Shown here: in pieces, positions 7,667-15,459 of the stretch
Position numbering within the stretch: position 1 is the first letter of the stretch
How the letters are laid out: every line of letters begins with the position of its first letter
Made by a program: the position numbers and the translations under genes
Assembly (NCBI RefSeq): GCF_943908415.1
Contig: NZ_CALTSY010000006.1
Span: 1-64,000 of the forward strand
DNA: 64,000 nt
DNA from: an uncultured Anaerococcus sp.
GTDB lineage: Bacteria; Bacillota; Clostridia; Tissierellales; Peptoniphilaceae
Reading direction: 5' to 3'
Notes under the pieces: generated by a model
The model's database searches: none
Seen by the model: the letters and a program-made list of their open reading frames with translations, nothing else
Told to the model about the DNA's origin: nothing

Positions 7667-9998
7667 CGAGTTCCTCCCAAAAACTTTTCACTTCTATATT
7701 AAAAGTCTCACTATCATTAACTATTTTTATATCTTTATTTCTCCAATGTTTAGGATATAGCATATGGTACTTATATGAGTTAAATCTATCATCTAATAGA
7801 TATATTATTCCTTTATCATCATCACTGCGGATAACTCTACCTGCCGCTTGAAATACTTTGTTTATCCCTGGATAGGTATAAGAATAATCAAAACCACTCA
7901 ATCGTTTCTTATCAAAGTGTTCCTTAATTAGATTTCTTTCATTTGAAACTCCTGGCATACCTACAGAAATTATCATAGCCCCTATTAACCTATCTCCTAC
8001 TAAATCAACTCCCTCAGAAAAAATCCCACCTAAAACTACGAAAGCAGTTTTGCTGGAGTTTTTATCAAACTTTTTTAAAAATTTATTAATTTCTTTCTCA
8101 CTCATAAATCTATCTTGTATGACTAGATCATCATCAAATCTATTTTTATAATCATCATAGACATCTTCTAAATATGAGTATGAAGGGAAAAATATAAAGT
8201 AATTACCCTTTTTTGAATTGATAAATTCATTTATAGTCTCACTTATTAAACCAATATTCCTATCCCTATCCTTATACCTCGTGCTAATTTCTCGAGTATA
8301 AATTGCAAAATTCTTATCATCAAAAGGCATATCTAATCTAAGCTTTAAGCTATCTTCCGCTCCAAGCATCCTAGCAAAGTAATTCATAGGAGAAAGTGTG
8401 GCTGAAAAAAATACTGTAGACCTTGCATTTTTATATGTTTGAGCTAATACAACATATGGATCTATACATTTTATCTCATATATAATATCTTCATTTTCTT
8501 CATCATAGGAAATTATGCTATAAAATCCACTAGTGTACTTATCTTCAATTCTAAAAAATTTATTTATATCAAAAAATAAGTTTAAAACTTCATCATAAAA
8601 AGGATCATCTCTTTCTTCTACTAAGTACTTTTGTAGAAGTTTTAAAGTTTTAATAAAAATCTTATCAAAATCATCTATTAATTCTTCTTGATAGTAATAT
8701 AATTTTTTGCCATGCTTACTATAAATTTTATCAAAAATTTCTGTTATCTCATCTAGATGCTTTTTTATTTTCCTATGTTTTTTACTAATAAGATTTTTAC
8801 TAATTATTTTGAATCGATTTTGGTTAAAAGAAAAGCTATACATATCACGAGATCTTTCTAAAAGATTGTGAGATTCATCTACTAGAAAAAGATATCTCTC
8901 GGCTACTTCATCAAAAAATCTCTTTAGATAGGTATTAGGATTAAATACATAATTATAGTCACATGCTATAAAATCTGCATAAGATGAAATATCTAACTCT
9001 AGCTCAAATGGGCACACTCTATGCTTTTCTGCATATGATGTTATAACATCATAATCCATAAGCTCTTCTTTTTCCAAGATGTCCTTTAAGGCGTCATTGA
9101 TTCTATCAAAATGACCTTTAGCAAATGGACAATCAACAGGATTACACTTAACTTCTTCATTAAGACAAATTTTTTCTTTAGATGTAATAGATAAGGCTTT
9201 TATAAATAAACCTTGATTTTTAAGTATTTTTATAGACTTTATAGCTTCTTTTGCCTGAGTATTTTTGCTAGTTAAATAAAAGATTTTGTCAGATAAATCT
9301 TCTCCCATAGATTTTACAGAAGGAAAAACTGTAGATATAGTCTTACCAATTCCTGTGGGTGCATCTACAAAGAGCTCTTTTGATTGCATTATAGCAGTAT
9401 AAACTGCGACCGACATCTTTCTTTGACCTTTTCTATATTCTTTGTATGGGAAATCTAGCTTTTTGATAGATTCATTTCTCTTTTGATTATTGATAGCAAG
9501 AATCCTAGAAAAATTTAAGTATTCTTCCAAAAGCTTATAATAAAAATCTTTAAGCTCTTCAAAACTGAACCTATTTCTAAATATCTTTGTAGAGTAATCC
9601 TCTACACTTACATAGGTAAGTGTTATAGACATATCCTTAAGCTTATTATCCAGGGCATAAAAATATGCATAGCACATAGCCTGGGCCCAATGAAGCTTAT
9701 TAGTATCATCTATCTCTGATAAATCCCTACTAGTAGACTTGATTTCATCTATAACAAAGCCGTCCTTTTCAGATATAAGCCCATCTGCTCTACCCTCTAC
9801 TCTAAACTCTACATCTTCAACAATTGTAGTATTTTTTAGAGAATATTCTTTTTTATAATTCTTACCGTATTTTTTCTGAATGGCTTGATGGGCTCTAATC
9901 CCCTCTATCATTCTTGTATTATCACGAAATCTATTATCTATGTCACCAGATCTCATCACAAATTCTATAAGATTTCTTACTGATATTTTAACTAGCAT
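7647..9998 (-). CDS. PD-(D/E)XK nuclease-like/XPD-type Fe-S helicase fusion (DinG/Rad3-related)
   Basis: A 783-residue superfamily 2 helicase with an extra nuclease-like N-terminus. Residues ~35-115 show a PD-(D/E)XK pattern: His37, GRADG with Asp72, then VIDEIKS with Asp84, Glu85 and Lys87. Walker A is APTGIGKT at ~213-220. Four cysteines at 278, 285, 290 and 329 lie where XPD/DinG proteins hold a [4Fe-4S] cluster. The DEAH-type box reads DESH at 374-377, and the C-terminus holds a HELICc2 domain ending QAAGRVIRS. Such proteins unwind 5' tails during DNA repair; the fusion suggests coupled cleavage. It is divergent from the nitroreductase and translationally coupled to rlmD. Confidence 0.85.
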   Translation of the reverse strand: MLVKISVRNLIEFVMRSGDIDNRFRDNTRMIEGIRAHQAIQKKYGKNYKKEYSLKNTTIVEDVEFRVEGRADGLISEKDGFVIDEIKSTSRDLSEIDDTNKLHWAQAMCYAYFYALDNKLKDMSITLTYVSVEDYSTKIFRNRFSFEELKDFYYKLLEEYLNFSRILAINNQKRNESIKKLDFPYKEYRKGQRKMSVAVYTAIMQSKELFVDAPTGIGKTISTVFPSVKSMGEDLSDKIFYLTSKNTQAKEAIKSIKILKNQGLFIKALSITSKEKICLNEEVKCNPVDCPFAKGHFDRINDALKDILEKEELMDYDVITSYAEKHRVCPFELELDISSYADFIACDYNYVFNPNTYLKRFFDEVAERYLFLVDESHNLLERSRDMYSFSFNQNRFKIISKNLISKKHRKIKKHLDEITEIFDKIYSKHGKKLYYYQEELIDDFDKIFIKTLKLLQKYLVEERDDPFYDEVLNLFFDINKFFRIEDKYTSGFYSIISYDEENEDIIYEIKCIDPYVVLAQTYKNARSTVFFSATLSPMNYFARMLGAEDSLKLRLDMPFDDKNFAIYTREISTRYKDRDRNIGLISETINEFINSKKGNYFIFFPSYSYLEDVYDDYKNRFDDDLVIQDRFMSEKEINKFLKKFDKNSSKTAFVVLGGIFSEGVDLVGDRLIGAMIISVGMPGVSNERNLIKEHFDKKRLSGFDYSYTYPGINKVFQAAGRVIRSDDDKGIIYLLDDRFNSYKYHMLYPKHWRNKDIKIVNDSETFNIEVKSFWEELGEKSKD

Positions 9999-10016
9999 TT
10001 TATCACCTTTAAATAG

Positions 10017-10036
10017 TATACCTTTTTTAGGGTATA
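10017..10036. promoter_or_regulatory. Inverted repeat between divergent helicase and nitroreductase genes
   Basis: TATACC and GGTATA are separated by 8 bases, forming a 20-bp imperfect palindrome in the only 65 bp between two divergent genes. This is a natural place for an operator. A related TACCC/GGGTA palindrome lies at 21949-21969, with different spacing. Confidence 0.35.
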
Positions 10037-10063
10037 AAGTGATAAGAGAACTAGGAGGATATT

Positions 10064-10810
10064 ATGAATGAGACTATAAAAGCACAATTGGAACACAGGA
10101 CTATAAGAGAGTTTAAAGATGAAAAATTAGATGACAGTGTTATAAACACACTACTTGATGTTGCAAATAGAGCGCCTACAAGTAATGGTATGCAATTTTT
10201 AAGCCTCGTAAAAGTTAAAGATCAACACATAAAAGATGAGCTAGCTAAAAATGGAATGCAAGAATATATGGCACGTGCTCCACATTTATGGATTTTTGTG
10301 GTAGATTTATATAGAAATTATCAAATAGCTAAAGAAAATAATGAAGAAAATGATGAGATGATTAGTTTTGATAAGTTTATGCAAGGTTATAATGATGCCT
10401 TAATAGCAGCTCAAAATGTAACTGTTGCTGCTGAAAGTCTGGGGCTTGGAGTAAACTATTTTGGTAATATCCATAACGATACAAAAAAAGTCATAGAGCT
10501 TCTAGACCTTCCTAAGTTGACTTTTCCAGCTGTAGGGCTTGGCTTTGGATATCCTAATCAAGAACCACAACTAAAACCAAGGATGGATATAGGTCTTAAG
10601 TCTTTTGAAGATAGATACAAGATTTTTGATAATTACAATGACAAAATTTCAGAATATGACAAAGAAATGACCACATACTATGATCTAAGAGAATCTAATA
10701 GAAGGTCTGATTCTTTTTCTACTCAAATTGCTAAAAAACAAGGTAGTATCATAGCTAATAGGGATAAGATGTTTAAGGCCTTATTGGATCAAGATTTTAA
10801 AATCAACTAG
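10064..10810 (+). CDS. Flavin-dependent NAD(P)H oxidoreductase, nitroreductase family (NfsA/Frp-like)
   Basis: A cytosolic FMN enzyme likely to reduce nitro compounds, quinones or flavins with NADPH. The 248-residue protein shows the family start (EHRTIREFKDEKLDD), RAPTSNGMQFLSLV for FMN-phosphate contact, and ESLGLGVNYFGNI. The latter GLG segment and the RMDIGLKSFEDRYKIFDNYN tail are typical of the NfsA/Frp branch. A strong AGGAGG site precedes the ATG. It is monocistronic, divergent from the helicase and ended by a two-way terminator at 10853-10892. The physiological substrate is unknown. Confidence 0.88.
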   Translation: MNETIKAQLEHRTIREFKDEKLDDSVINTLLDVANRAPTSNGMQFLSLVKVKDQHIKDELAKNGMQEYMARAPHLWIFVVDLYRNYQIAKENNEENDEMISFDKFMQGYNDALIAAQNVTVAAESLGLGVNYFGNIHNDTKKVIELLDLPKLTFPAVGLGFGYPNQEPQLKPRMDIGLKSFEDRYKIFDNYNDKISEYDKEMTTYYDLRESNRRSDSFSTQIAKKQGSIIANRDKMFKALLDQDFKIN

Positions 10811-10852
10811 CTTTAAAAACACCCTAGCTTAAATCAATAAATAAATTTAAAT

Positions 10853-10892
10853 AACTAAGCTGTGGGCTATTTTATTAGCCTACAGCTTAGTT
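10853..10892. terminator. Bidirectional terminator between nitroreductase and mpg
   Basis: The inverted repeat AACTAAGCTGT.GGGCT / AGCC.TACAGCTTAGTT with an 8-base loop has T-runs on both sides. It serves the rightward nitroreductase gene and the leftward glycosylase gene. Confidence 0.85.
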
Positions 10893-10897
10893 TTTTA

Positions 10898-11506
10898 TTA
10901 TTTTCTTAATACAGAAACATTAGCATTACCTTTTATATAAAATCTATAAGGATAATCAATTGCTTCTTTTGAATAGTCTATCCCTATTCTTTTATCTATT
11001 ACTATATCAATATCATTGTATCCATCTTCTAGATACATATCATTTTTAAAAAGATTTGATCCATTTAGATCTTTATTGATCTTAAGAGCTTTAGTTAATT
11101 TACCCGGTCCGTTTGTAAGGTTCTTTTTTTGATAGTTGGTCAACTCCTTATATATCTTTCCGAATCTATTTAAAGAGATATTGTCTAATTGATTAATAGG
11201 TTCAATCGCTCTGATAAGGACTGCTTCAGGAAAATTTTCATCTAGGGTAACAAAATTCATCAAATAATGAATTCCATAAGTTTGATATACATAAATGGTA
11301 CCAGCATCCTCGTACATGATTTTATTTCTTTCTGTCTTTCTACCTCCGAAAGTATGAGCTGCCCTATCATTTATACCTAGATAAGCCTCTGTTTCAACTA
11401 TCTTTGCCCTGTATGTAATTCCATCTATATTTCTAACGATAATTTTACCTAATAATTCTTTTGATACTGTTAAGGTATCTCTATTAAAAAATTCTTTTTT
11501 TATCAT
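10898..11506 (-). CDS. mpg: DNA-3-methyladenine glycosylase, MPG/AAG family
   Basis: A base-excision repair enzyme that removes alkylated purines. The 202-residue protein carries the family signatures KIVETEAYLG, DRAAHTFGGRKTERN, YQTYGIHYLMN and NGPGKLTKALKI. The Glu of VETEAY is the catalytic general base, and the Tyr of YGIHY sits where the family intercalates into DNA. Length is normal. An AAAGAGG site precedes the ATG. It stands alone, divergent from the first THF-riboswitch folT gene and ended by the shared terminator. Confidence 0.93.
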   Translation of the reverse strand: MIKKEFFNRDTLTVSKELLGKIIVRNIDGITYRAKIVETEAYLGINDRAAHTFGGRKTERNKIMYEDAGTIYVYQTYGIHYLMNFVTLDENFPEAVLIRAIEPINQLDNISLNRFGKIYKELTNYQKKNLTNGPGKLTKALKINKDLNGSNLFKNDMYLEDGYNDIDIVIDKRIGIDYSKEAIDYPYRFYIKGNANVSVLRK

Positions 11507-11555
11507 TTTTCCTCTTTCTGTTTTTAATCTATTATATATATGTTATCATATAATT

Positions 11556-11653
11556 ATCAGAGTAGATAGGAAGCATTAAGTGTTAGGAAATGGGTTGTTG
11601 TTCTTAAACGAAGCTTTGTAGCGTGATTTCTTATCGCAACCGCTGCCTCTGAT
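11556..11653 (+). promoter_or_regulatory. THF (tetrahydrofolate) riboswitch, copy 1
   Basis: The conserved THF-aptamer blocks appear in order: AGAGTAGATA, GCATTAAGTGTTA, ATGGGTTGTTGTTC, AACGAAGC, and AACCGCTGCCTCTGAT. The closing stem pairs ATCAGAG (11556-11562) with CTCTGAT (11647-11653). The 3' side of that stem ends 2-3 bases before the AAAGGGG ribosome site of the folT gene. Ligand binding could therefore hide the site and lower translation, as known for this riboswitch class. Confidence 0.92.
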
Positions 11654-11666
11654 AGAAAGGGGAAAA

Positions 11667-12188
11667 ATGAATAAAAAAATAAGTACCAAGGATTTAACTA
11701 CAATAGCACTGCTAACTGCTCTATCTGTAGTTTTTAAATTTTTCAGTATAAATATAGGTGAAACAAGAAGGTACAGTTTTATATTACTAGCTGTAATGAT
11801 TTCTGGAATTTTTTATGGACCTTTAGTAGGAGCTATTACTGGAGGATTGGGTGATGTCATAGGACATTTGGTTCTTCCACAAGGTATGTTTCATCCAGGT
11901 TTTACTTTGACAGCTATTATTATCGGTATTTCATCTGGAATAATCAGTAGGATATTATCTAATACTGATATTAAAAATAAAAATCTTGCAATAAGCTTAG
12001 CTTGTTGTATTTTTAATTTCTTGATAGTCGCACTTTTTTTAAACACCTTATGGCTTTCTCAATTAACAGGAACTAGCTATTGGCCACTTTTAGTAAGTAG
12101 AATCATAAAATCTCTTATAGAAATGTCTATGAATTGGATACTCTTATACTTACTATTTCCACAATTAAAAAAAATCATACTTAAATAG
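11667..12188 (+). CDS. folT: ECF transporter folate substrate-binding component (FolT), copy 1
   Basis: A 173-residue hydrophobic S-component expected to bind folate and dock with a shared ECF energy-coupling module, which is not in this window. About six membrane segments are visible. Motifs include FYGPLVGAITGGLGDVIGH and MFHPGFTLTAIIIG, typical of FolT. The ATG follows an AAAGGGG ribosome site and a THF riboswitch, which strongly supports folate or reduced-folate transport. It is followed by a terminator and then by a second riboswitch-folT unit. Product similarity between the two copies is clear but not close (roughly a third to a half of positions by eye). Confidence 0.9.
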   Translation: MNKKISTKDLTTIALLTALSVVFKFFSINIGETRRYSFILLAVMISGIFYGPLVGAITGGLGDVIGHLVLPQGMFHPGFTLTAIIIGISSGIISRILSNTDIKNKNLAISLACCIFNFLIVALFLNTLWLSQLTGTSYWPLLVSRIIKSLIEMSMNWILLYLLFPQLKKIILK

Positions 12189-12211
12189 GGTTGTTACAAC
12201 AGCCCTTTTTT
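12187..12211 (+). terminator. Rho-independent terminator of folT copy 1
   Basis: AGGGTTGTT / AACAGCCCT with a two-base loop is followed by six T's. It overlaps the last bases past the stop codon and separates the two folT transcription units. Confidence 0.8.
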
Positions 12212-12308
12212 ACATATATTATATTTATTTTATTAAAATTTTTTAATAACTATTAAATACTTTACTTTTATTCTTTATATTAGAATATATATATGTTAAT
12301 ATATAATC

Positions 12309-12406
12309 ATCAGAGTAGATAGAAAGCATTAAGTGTTAAGAAATGGGTTGTTGTTCTTAAACGAAGCAAGGTGCTATGATTTTCTATCGCAACCGCTGCC
12401 TCTGAT
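12309..12406 (+). promoter_or_regulatory. THF (tetrahydrofolate) riboswitch, copy 2
   Basis: This is nearly identical to copy 1 in all conserved blocks and also 98 nt long. The closing stem is ATCAGAG (12309-12315) with CTCTGAT (12400-12406). Differences cluster in the variable stem after AACGAAGC. The AAAGGGG ribosome site follows at 12409-12415, the same geometry as copy 1. A TATATATATGTTAATATAT stretch upstream may carry the promoter. Confidence 0.92.
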
Positions 12407-12421
12407 AGAAAGGGGATAAAA

Positions 12422-12940
12422 TTGAATAAAAAACTTACGGTTAATAATTTGACCAAAATTGCAATACTAGCAGCATTATCAGTCGTTTTGAGGAGATTTT
12501 TTACAGTAACTATTCCTGTCAATCAAAAAATAGGGGTCGGTTATATGCCGATAATCCTATCAGGAATGCTATACGGACCATGGTTTGGAGGCCTTACAGG
12601 AGCCTTGGCTGATGTAGTAGGTATGCTTATAAATCCAGATGGAGTATTCCACCCAGGTTTTACCTTAAGTGCATTCCTTATGGGCTTTGGACCAGGATTA
12701 ATTTCTTTTTATTTAATCAAGGGTGATATAGACTACAAGATTAATATAAAAATAATTTTAAGCTGTCTCTTCACTTTTATGATAGTTAGACTTTTAATAG
12801 ATTCTATATGGCTACAACAATATTCAAAGAATCCTTATTGGATTTATGTCTTAAGAAGAATTCCAAAACAAGCTATAGAAACTATATTAAATTCTGTAAT
12901 TCTTAGAATTATAGCTCCAAGAATAGGAAAATACGTATAA
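12422..12940 (+). CDS. folT: ECF transporter folate substrate-binding component (FolT), copy 2
   Basis: The second folate S-component, 172 residues, with motifs GMLYGPWFGGLTGALADVVG and VFHPGFTLSAFLMG matching copy 1. It starts with TTG at 12422, the only sensible start 6 bases after the AAAGGGG ribosome site; a weak start may tune expression down. The N-terminus (NKKLTVNNLTKIAILAALSVVL) aligns with that of copy 1. It has its own riboswitch and terminator, so it is an independent unit. The pair may differ in ligand preference (folate versus reduced or formyl folates), which is speculation. Confidence 0.9.
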   Translation: MNKKLTVNNLTKIAILAALSVVLRRFFTVTIPVNQKIGVGYMPIILSGMLYGPWFGGLTGALADVVGMLINPDGVFHPGFTLSAFLMGFGPGLISFYLIKGDIDYKINIKIILSCLFTFMIVRLLIDSIWLQQYSKNPYWIYVLRRIPKQAIETILNSVILRIIAPRIGKYV

Positions 12941-12941
12941 A

Positions 12942-12976
12942 AATAGAGCTTTAAGCCCAATGCTTAAAGCTCTATT
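12942..12976. terminator. Bidirectional terminator between folT copy 2 and deoxyribosyltransferase gene
   Basis: A 15-bp perfect stem AATAGAGCTTTAAGC / GCTTAAAGCTCTATT with a five-base loop lies between convergent genes. It overlaps the stop codon of the leftward gene. Confidence 0.88.
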
Positions 12977-13478
12977 CATTTTCTTTAATAAAGTCATTGA
13001 TAATATTAATTGTTTCCTTAAGATATGAATCATCTCCTGCATATCCAGTTACAAGATGCCCATGCTCTTTCACCTTACCAACTATCATGAGATTTCTATA
13101 AAGCTTATTTTCACCAGTCCCCTGGTATCTCATGTCGGTAATGATGCCTATTATCATCCTAGGAAAATCGATATTATTTTCCTTTTCAAATTCAGCCATA
13201 ACACCATGAGCCATTATCTCTCCTGCTACACCATCATCTATAGTTAGCCCATCAAGGCAAGCTATCAAAATATTAGATTTTTTAAGCTCTGCTGTATCAG
13301 CTTGGGCAATTTTTATATCAGTAATTATATCATCATTATTTTTCTTATCATTGATGTCTGCATTTCTTTGTGGTACATACAAATCTAATTCAGTATTTTC
13401 TTCTATATATCTAGCAAGATTTTCTGTCCATTGAAACATAGCATCATTAAAAAAGTGACTTGCTATATATGCTTTCAT
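12972..13478 (-). CDS. Nucleoside 2-deoxyribosyltransferase family protein
   Basis: A small cytosolic enzyme (168 residues) of the type that transfers deoxyribose between bases or hydrolyses deoxynucleosides. Visible family features are AYIASHFFND near the start, ACLDGLTIDDGVAGEIMAHG with the Asp and catalytic Glu, and a C-terminal segment of small residues. I chose the ATG at 13478: AGGAG precedes it, and the longer upstream frame is only a shadow of the glycine-rich tail of the neighbouring gene. The ribosome site overlaps the stop of that upstream gene. Its specific nucleoside is unknown. It could support nucleotide salvage with apt and upp. Confidence 0.85.
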   Translation of the reverse strand: MKAYIASHFFNDAMFQWTENLARYIEENTELDLYVPQRNADINDKKNNDDIITDIKIAQADTAELKKSNILIACLDGLTIDDGVAGEIMAHGVMAEFEKENNIDFPRMIIGIITDMRYQGTGENKLYRNLMIVGKVKEHGHLVTGYAGDDSYLKETINIINDFIKENE

Positions 13479-13486
13479 TGATTCTC

Positions 13487-14329
13487 CTAAAAACTTCTTC
13501 CAGCTCCACCACCACCGGTGCTTCCTCCACCACCTGTAAATCCTCCAGATGATCCAGAAGAGCCACCAAATGATGATCCTCCCCATCCTGATCCTGAAAA
13601 TGGATCGCTTCCTCTATAACGAGGATAGGAATTATAAGGATTATTATAATATCTTCTTCTATATTTACGACCTGGTCTTCCATAAAAACTATATCTTGTA
13701 AACATATTACTTATAATTATGAAGATAAAAAACATCATAAAAATTGTTCCAAGACTTAGACCACCACTATAAGAGTCTGCATTAGCTTCTATGTAAGAAT
13801 CATAGTCTCCTGTAAGCTCTACACCATATTCGTCGGCTATTTCTCCAACAATAGCATTAAAGCCCTCATTTATAGCAGCGCTATAGCTACCACTTTTTAG
13901 ATTAGACATCATAAAATTATCTATAATTCGACCCACTTTGCCATCGTTAAGTCTTCCTTCTATACCATAACCAGTGCTTATAAATATTTCTTTCTTGTTG
14001 GTAAAATCATCTTGGGTAATAAGCATCAAAACGCCATTTTTTTTATTCTTATCACCTATTTTCCAACTATTAAATATTTGAACACCAAGGTCGCTAGCTG
14101 GCAAAGAATCTGGGTTTTTCATAGTTACTACTACAACTTGAGATCCCGTTTTTTCTTCAAGTTCTCTATTAGTTCTAGTAATATTTTCCTTGGTATCTTC
14201 ATTTAGCATATTTAATTCATCTAGATAAAAATCATCAGGAGCGCTTGGAATATCTGCAAAAGAATTTAAAGGAAAAAGCAAAAAGATTATAGCAAATATT
14301 AATCCACTAAATAGTTTTTCCTTTTTCAT
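13487..14329 (-). CDS. TPM-domain (YgcG/Psb32-type) membrane protein with glycine-rich tail
   Basis: A 280-residue secreted, membrane-anchored protein. A signal peptide (ends near SFA, residue 25) is followed by the TPM domain with LNEDTKENITRTNRELEEKTGSQVVVVT and STGYGIEGRLNDGKVGRIID. A membrane helix lies at ~190-212, then an Arg/Tyr-rich stretch and a Gly/Ser-rich tail ending in GGGGAGRSF. This layout is standard for YgcG-like proteins that pair with LemA. The biochemical role is not established. A GGAG site overlapping the lemA stop shows operon coupling. Confidence 0.88.
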   Translation of the reverse strand: MKKEKLFSGLIFAIIFLLFPLNSFADIPSAPDDFYLDELNMLNEDTKENITRTNRELEEKTGSQVVVVTMKNPDSLPASDLGVQIFNSWKIGDKNKKNGVLMLITQDDFTNKKEIFISTGYGIEGRLNDGKVGRIIDNFMMSNLKSGSYSAAINEGFNAIVGEIADEYGVELTGDYDSYIEANADSYSGGLSLGTIFMMFFIFIIISNMFTRYSFYGRPGRKYRRRYYNNPYNSYPRYRGSDPFSGSGWGGSSFGGSSGSSGGFTGGGGSTGGGGAGRSF

Positions 14330-14337
14330 TTTTACTC

Positions 14338-14934
14338 CTAGTTCTTATCGCTGTTAAAGTCCACTGTAGGTGCATTCTGGGCACTTTCACTTGCTTGGAA
14401 ATACTCTGCTTCTTTATATCCAGTAATACTCGCAATTATACTTGTAGGGAATCTCTTTAGGTCTGTGTTATACTCTTTTACTGCTTGATTATAATTACCA
14501 CGTTCTACAGAAATTCTATTTTCAGAACCAGCTAGCTCATCCATTAATTGAGTGTATTGAGTATTTGCCTTTAGGTCTGGATAATCTTCTGCAACAATAT
14601 TTATATCTCTAACAGCTTGACTTAGCTCTTCGTTTGCATTAGCAAGTTCTTGTGGTGAGCTTGCATTATTGATACCTGCACGAGCTTCTGTAACCTTAGT
14701 TAAAGTTTCACCTTCATAATCTGAATAACCTTTTACAGTATTTACTAGATTTGGAATGAGGTCTGCTCTTCTCTGTACAACATTTTGCACTTGGGCATAA
14801 GCTTCATTGACATTCTCACGGCTTCCTGCAAGCCTATTGTAGGTTGGTACTGTGAGTATTAATATGGCGGCTACAATTATTAAAATAATACCTACTGCAC
14901 CAAATCCTCTTTTCTTATTATTTGATTGATTCAT
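14338..14934 (-). CDS. lemA: LemA family protein
   Basis: A 198-residue protein with one N-terminal membrane helix (GAVGIILIIVAAILILTVP) and a long helical domain. The family motif YNRLAGSRENVNEAYAQVQNVVQRRADLIPNLVNTVKGY is clear, as is NRISVERGNYNQAVKEYNT. LemA proteins are N-out membrane proteins of unclear function, and their genes often sit next to TPM-domain genes, as here. A TAAGGAGG site precedes the ATG. The two genes follow nrdDG on the same strand, 27 bp from nrdG, so read-through is possible. Confidence 0.93.
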   Translation of the reverse strand: MNQSNNKKRGFGAVGIILIIVAAILILTVPTYNRLAGSRENVNEAYAQVQNVVQRRADLIPNLVNTVKGYSDYEGETLTKVTEARAGINNASSPQELANANEELSQAVRDINIVAEDYPDLKANTQYTQLMDELAGSENRISVERGNYNQAVKEYNTDLKRFPTSIIASITGYKEAEYFQASESAQNAPTVDFNSDKN

Positions 14935-14961
14935 TAATCCTCCTTATAAATATATATGGTA

Positions 14962-15459
14962 TTAATACCCATTATATAAAATAACTTTATTAGAAGCCAG
15001 ACTATCTTTTACATCTATAATTCTTTGGTTACTAGAACCCCTAAATACTAAGGTCAAATCTTTCTTACTTTCTATAAATGGGCCATCTACTAAAACATCG
15101 GTTAGGGATAATAGCTGCCTTGTCTCTTGATTTTTTATAAGATCTTCAAAAACAAATCCAGAATAAATCCATATAGATTTATCATTTTGTGTTTTTATGT
15201 CTTTAATAATATCATATAAATCTCTTGCATGCTCAAATGGTTCACCGCCTAAGATAGTTAGGCCTGCTATATTAGGATCATTTAGATAAGAAATAATTAT
15301 ATCGGTTGTTTCTTTGGTCCAATTTTCACCAAAATTAGGATCCTGATAGTCTTTATTAAAACAATTTTTACAATTTAGATGACAACCTGTTACAAATATA
15401 CTACTCCTAATACCAGGCCCATTAGCTATATCATATTGCCTAATTTGCCCATAATTCAT
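14962..15459 (-). CDS. nrdG: Anaerobic ribonucleotide reductase activating protein
   Basis: This is the radical-SAM activase that installs the glycyl radical on NrdD. The 165-residue protein has the Cx3Cx2C cluster motif in GCHLNCKNC and a GGEPFEHARDL segment typical of the family. It overlaps the end of nrdD by 4 bp (ATGA type), so the two are translationally coupled. Length is normal. It works only without oxygen, which supports an anaerobic lifestyle. Confidence 0.95.
   Translation of the reverse strand: MNYGQIRQYDIANGPGIRSSIFVTGCHLNCKNCFNKDYQDPNFGENWTKETTDIIISYLNDPNIAGLTILGGEPFEHARDLYDIIKDIKTQNDKSIWIYSGFVFEDLIKNQETRQLLSLTDVLVDGPFIESKKDLTLVFRGSSNQRIIDVKDSLASNKVILYNGY

Noticed and set aside
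13479..13586. Trp/Arg-rich N-terminal extension of the deoxyribosyltransferase frame
   Set aside because: It is the glycine-rich tail of the TPM gene read in another frame; the ATG at 13478 has a good ribosome site and gives the family's normal start.
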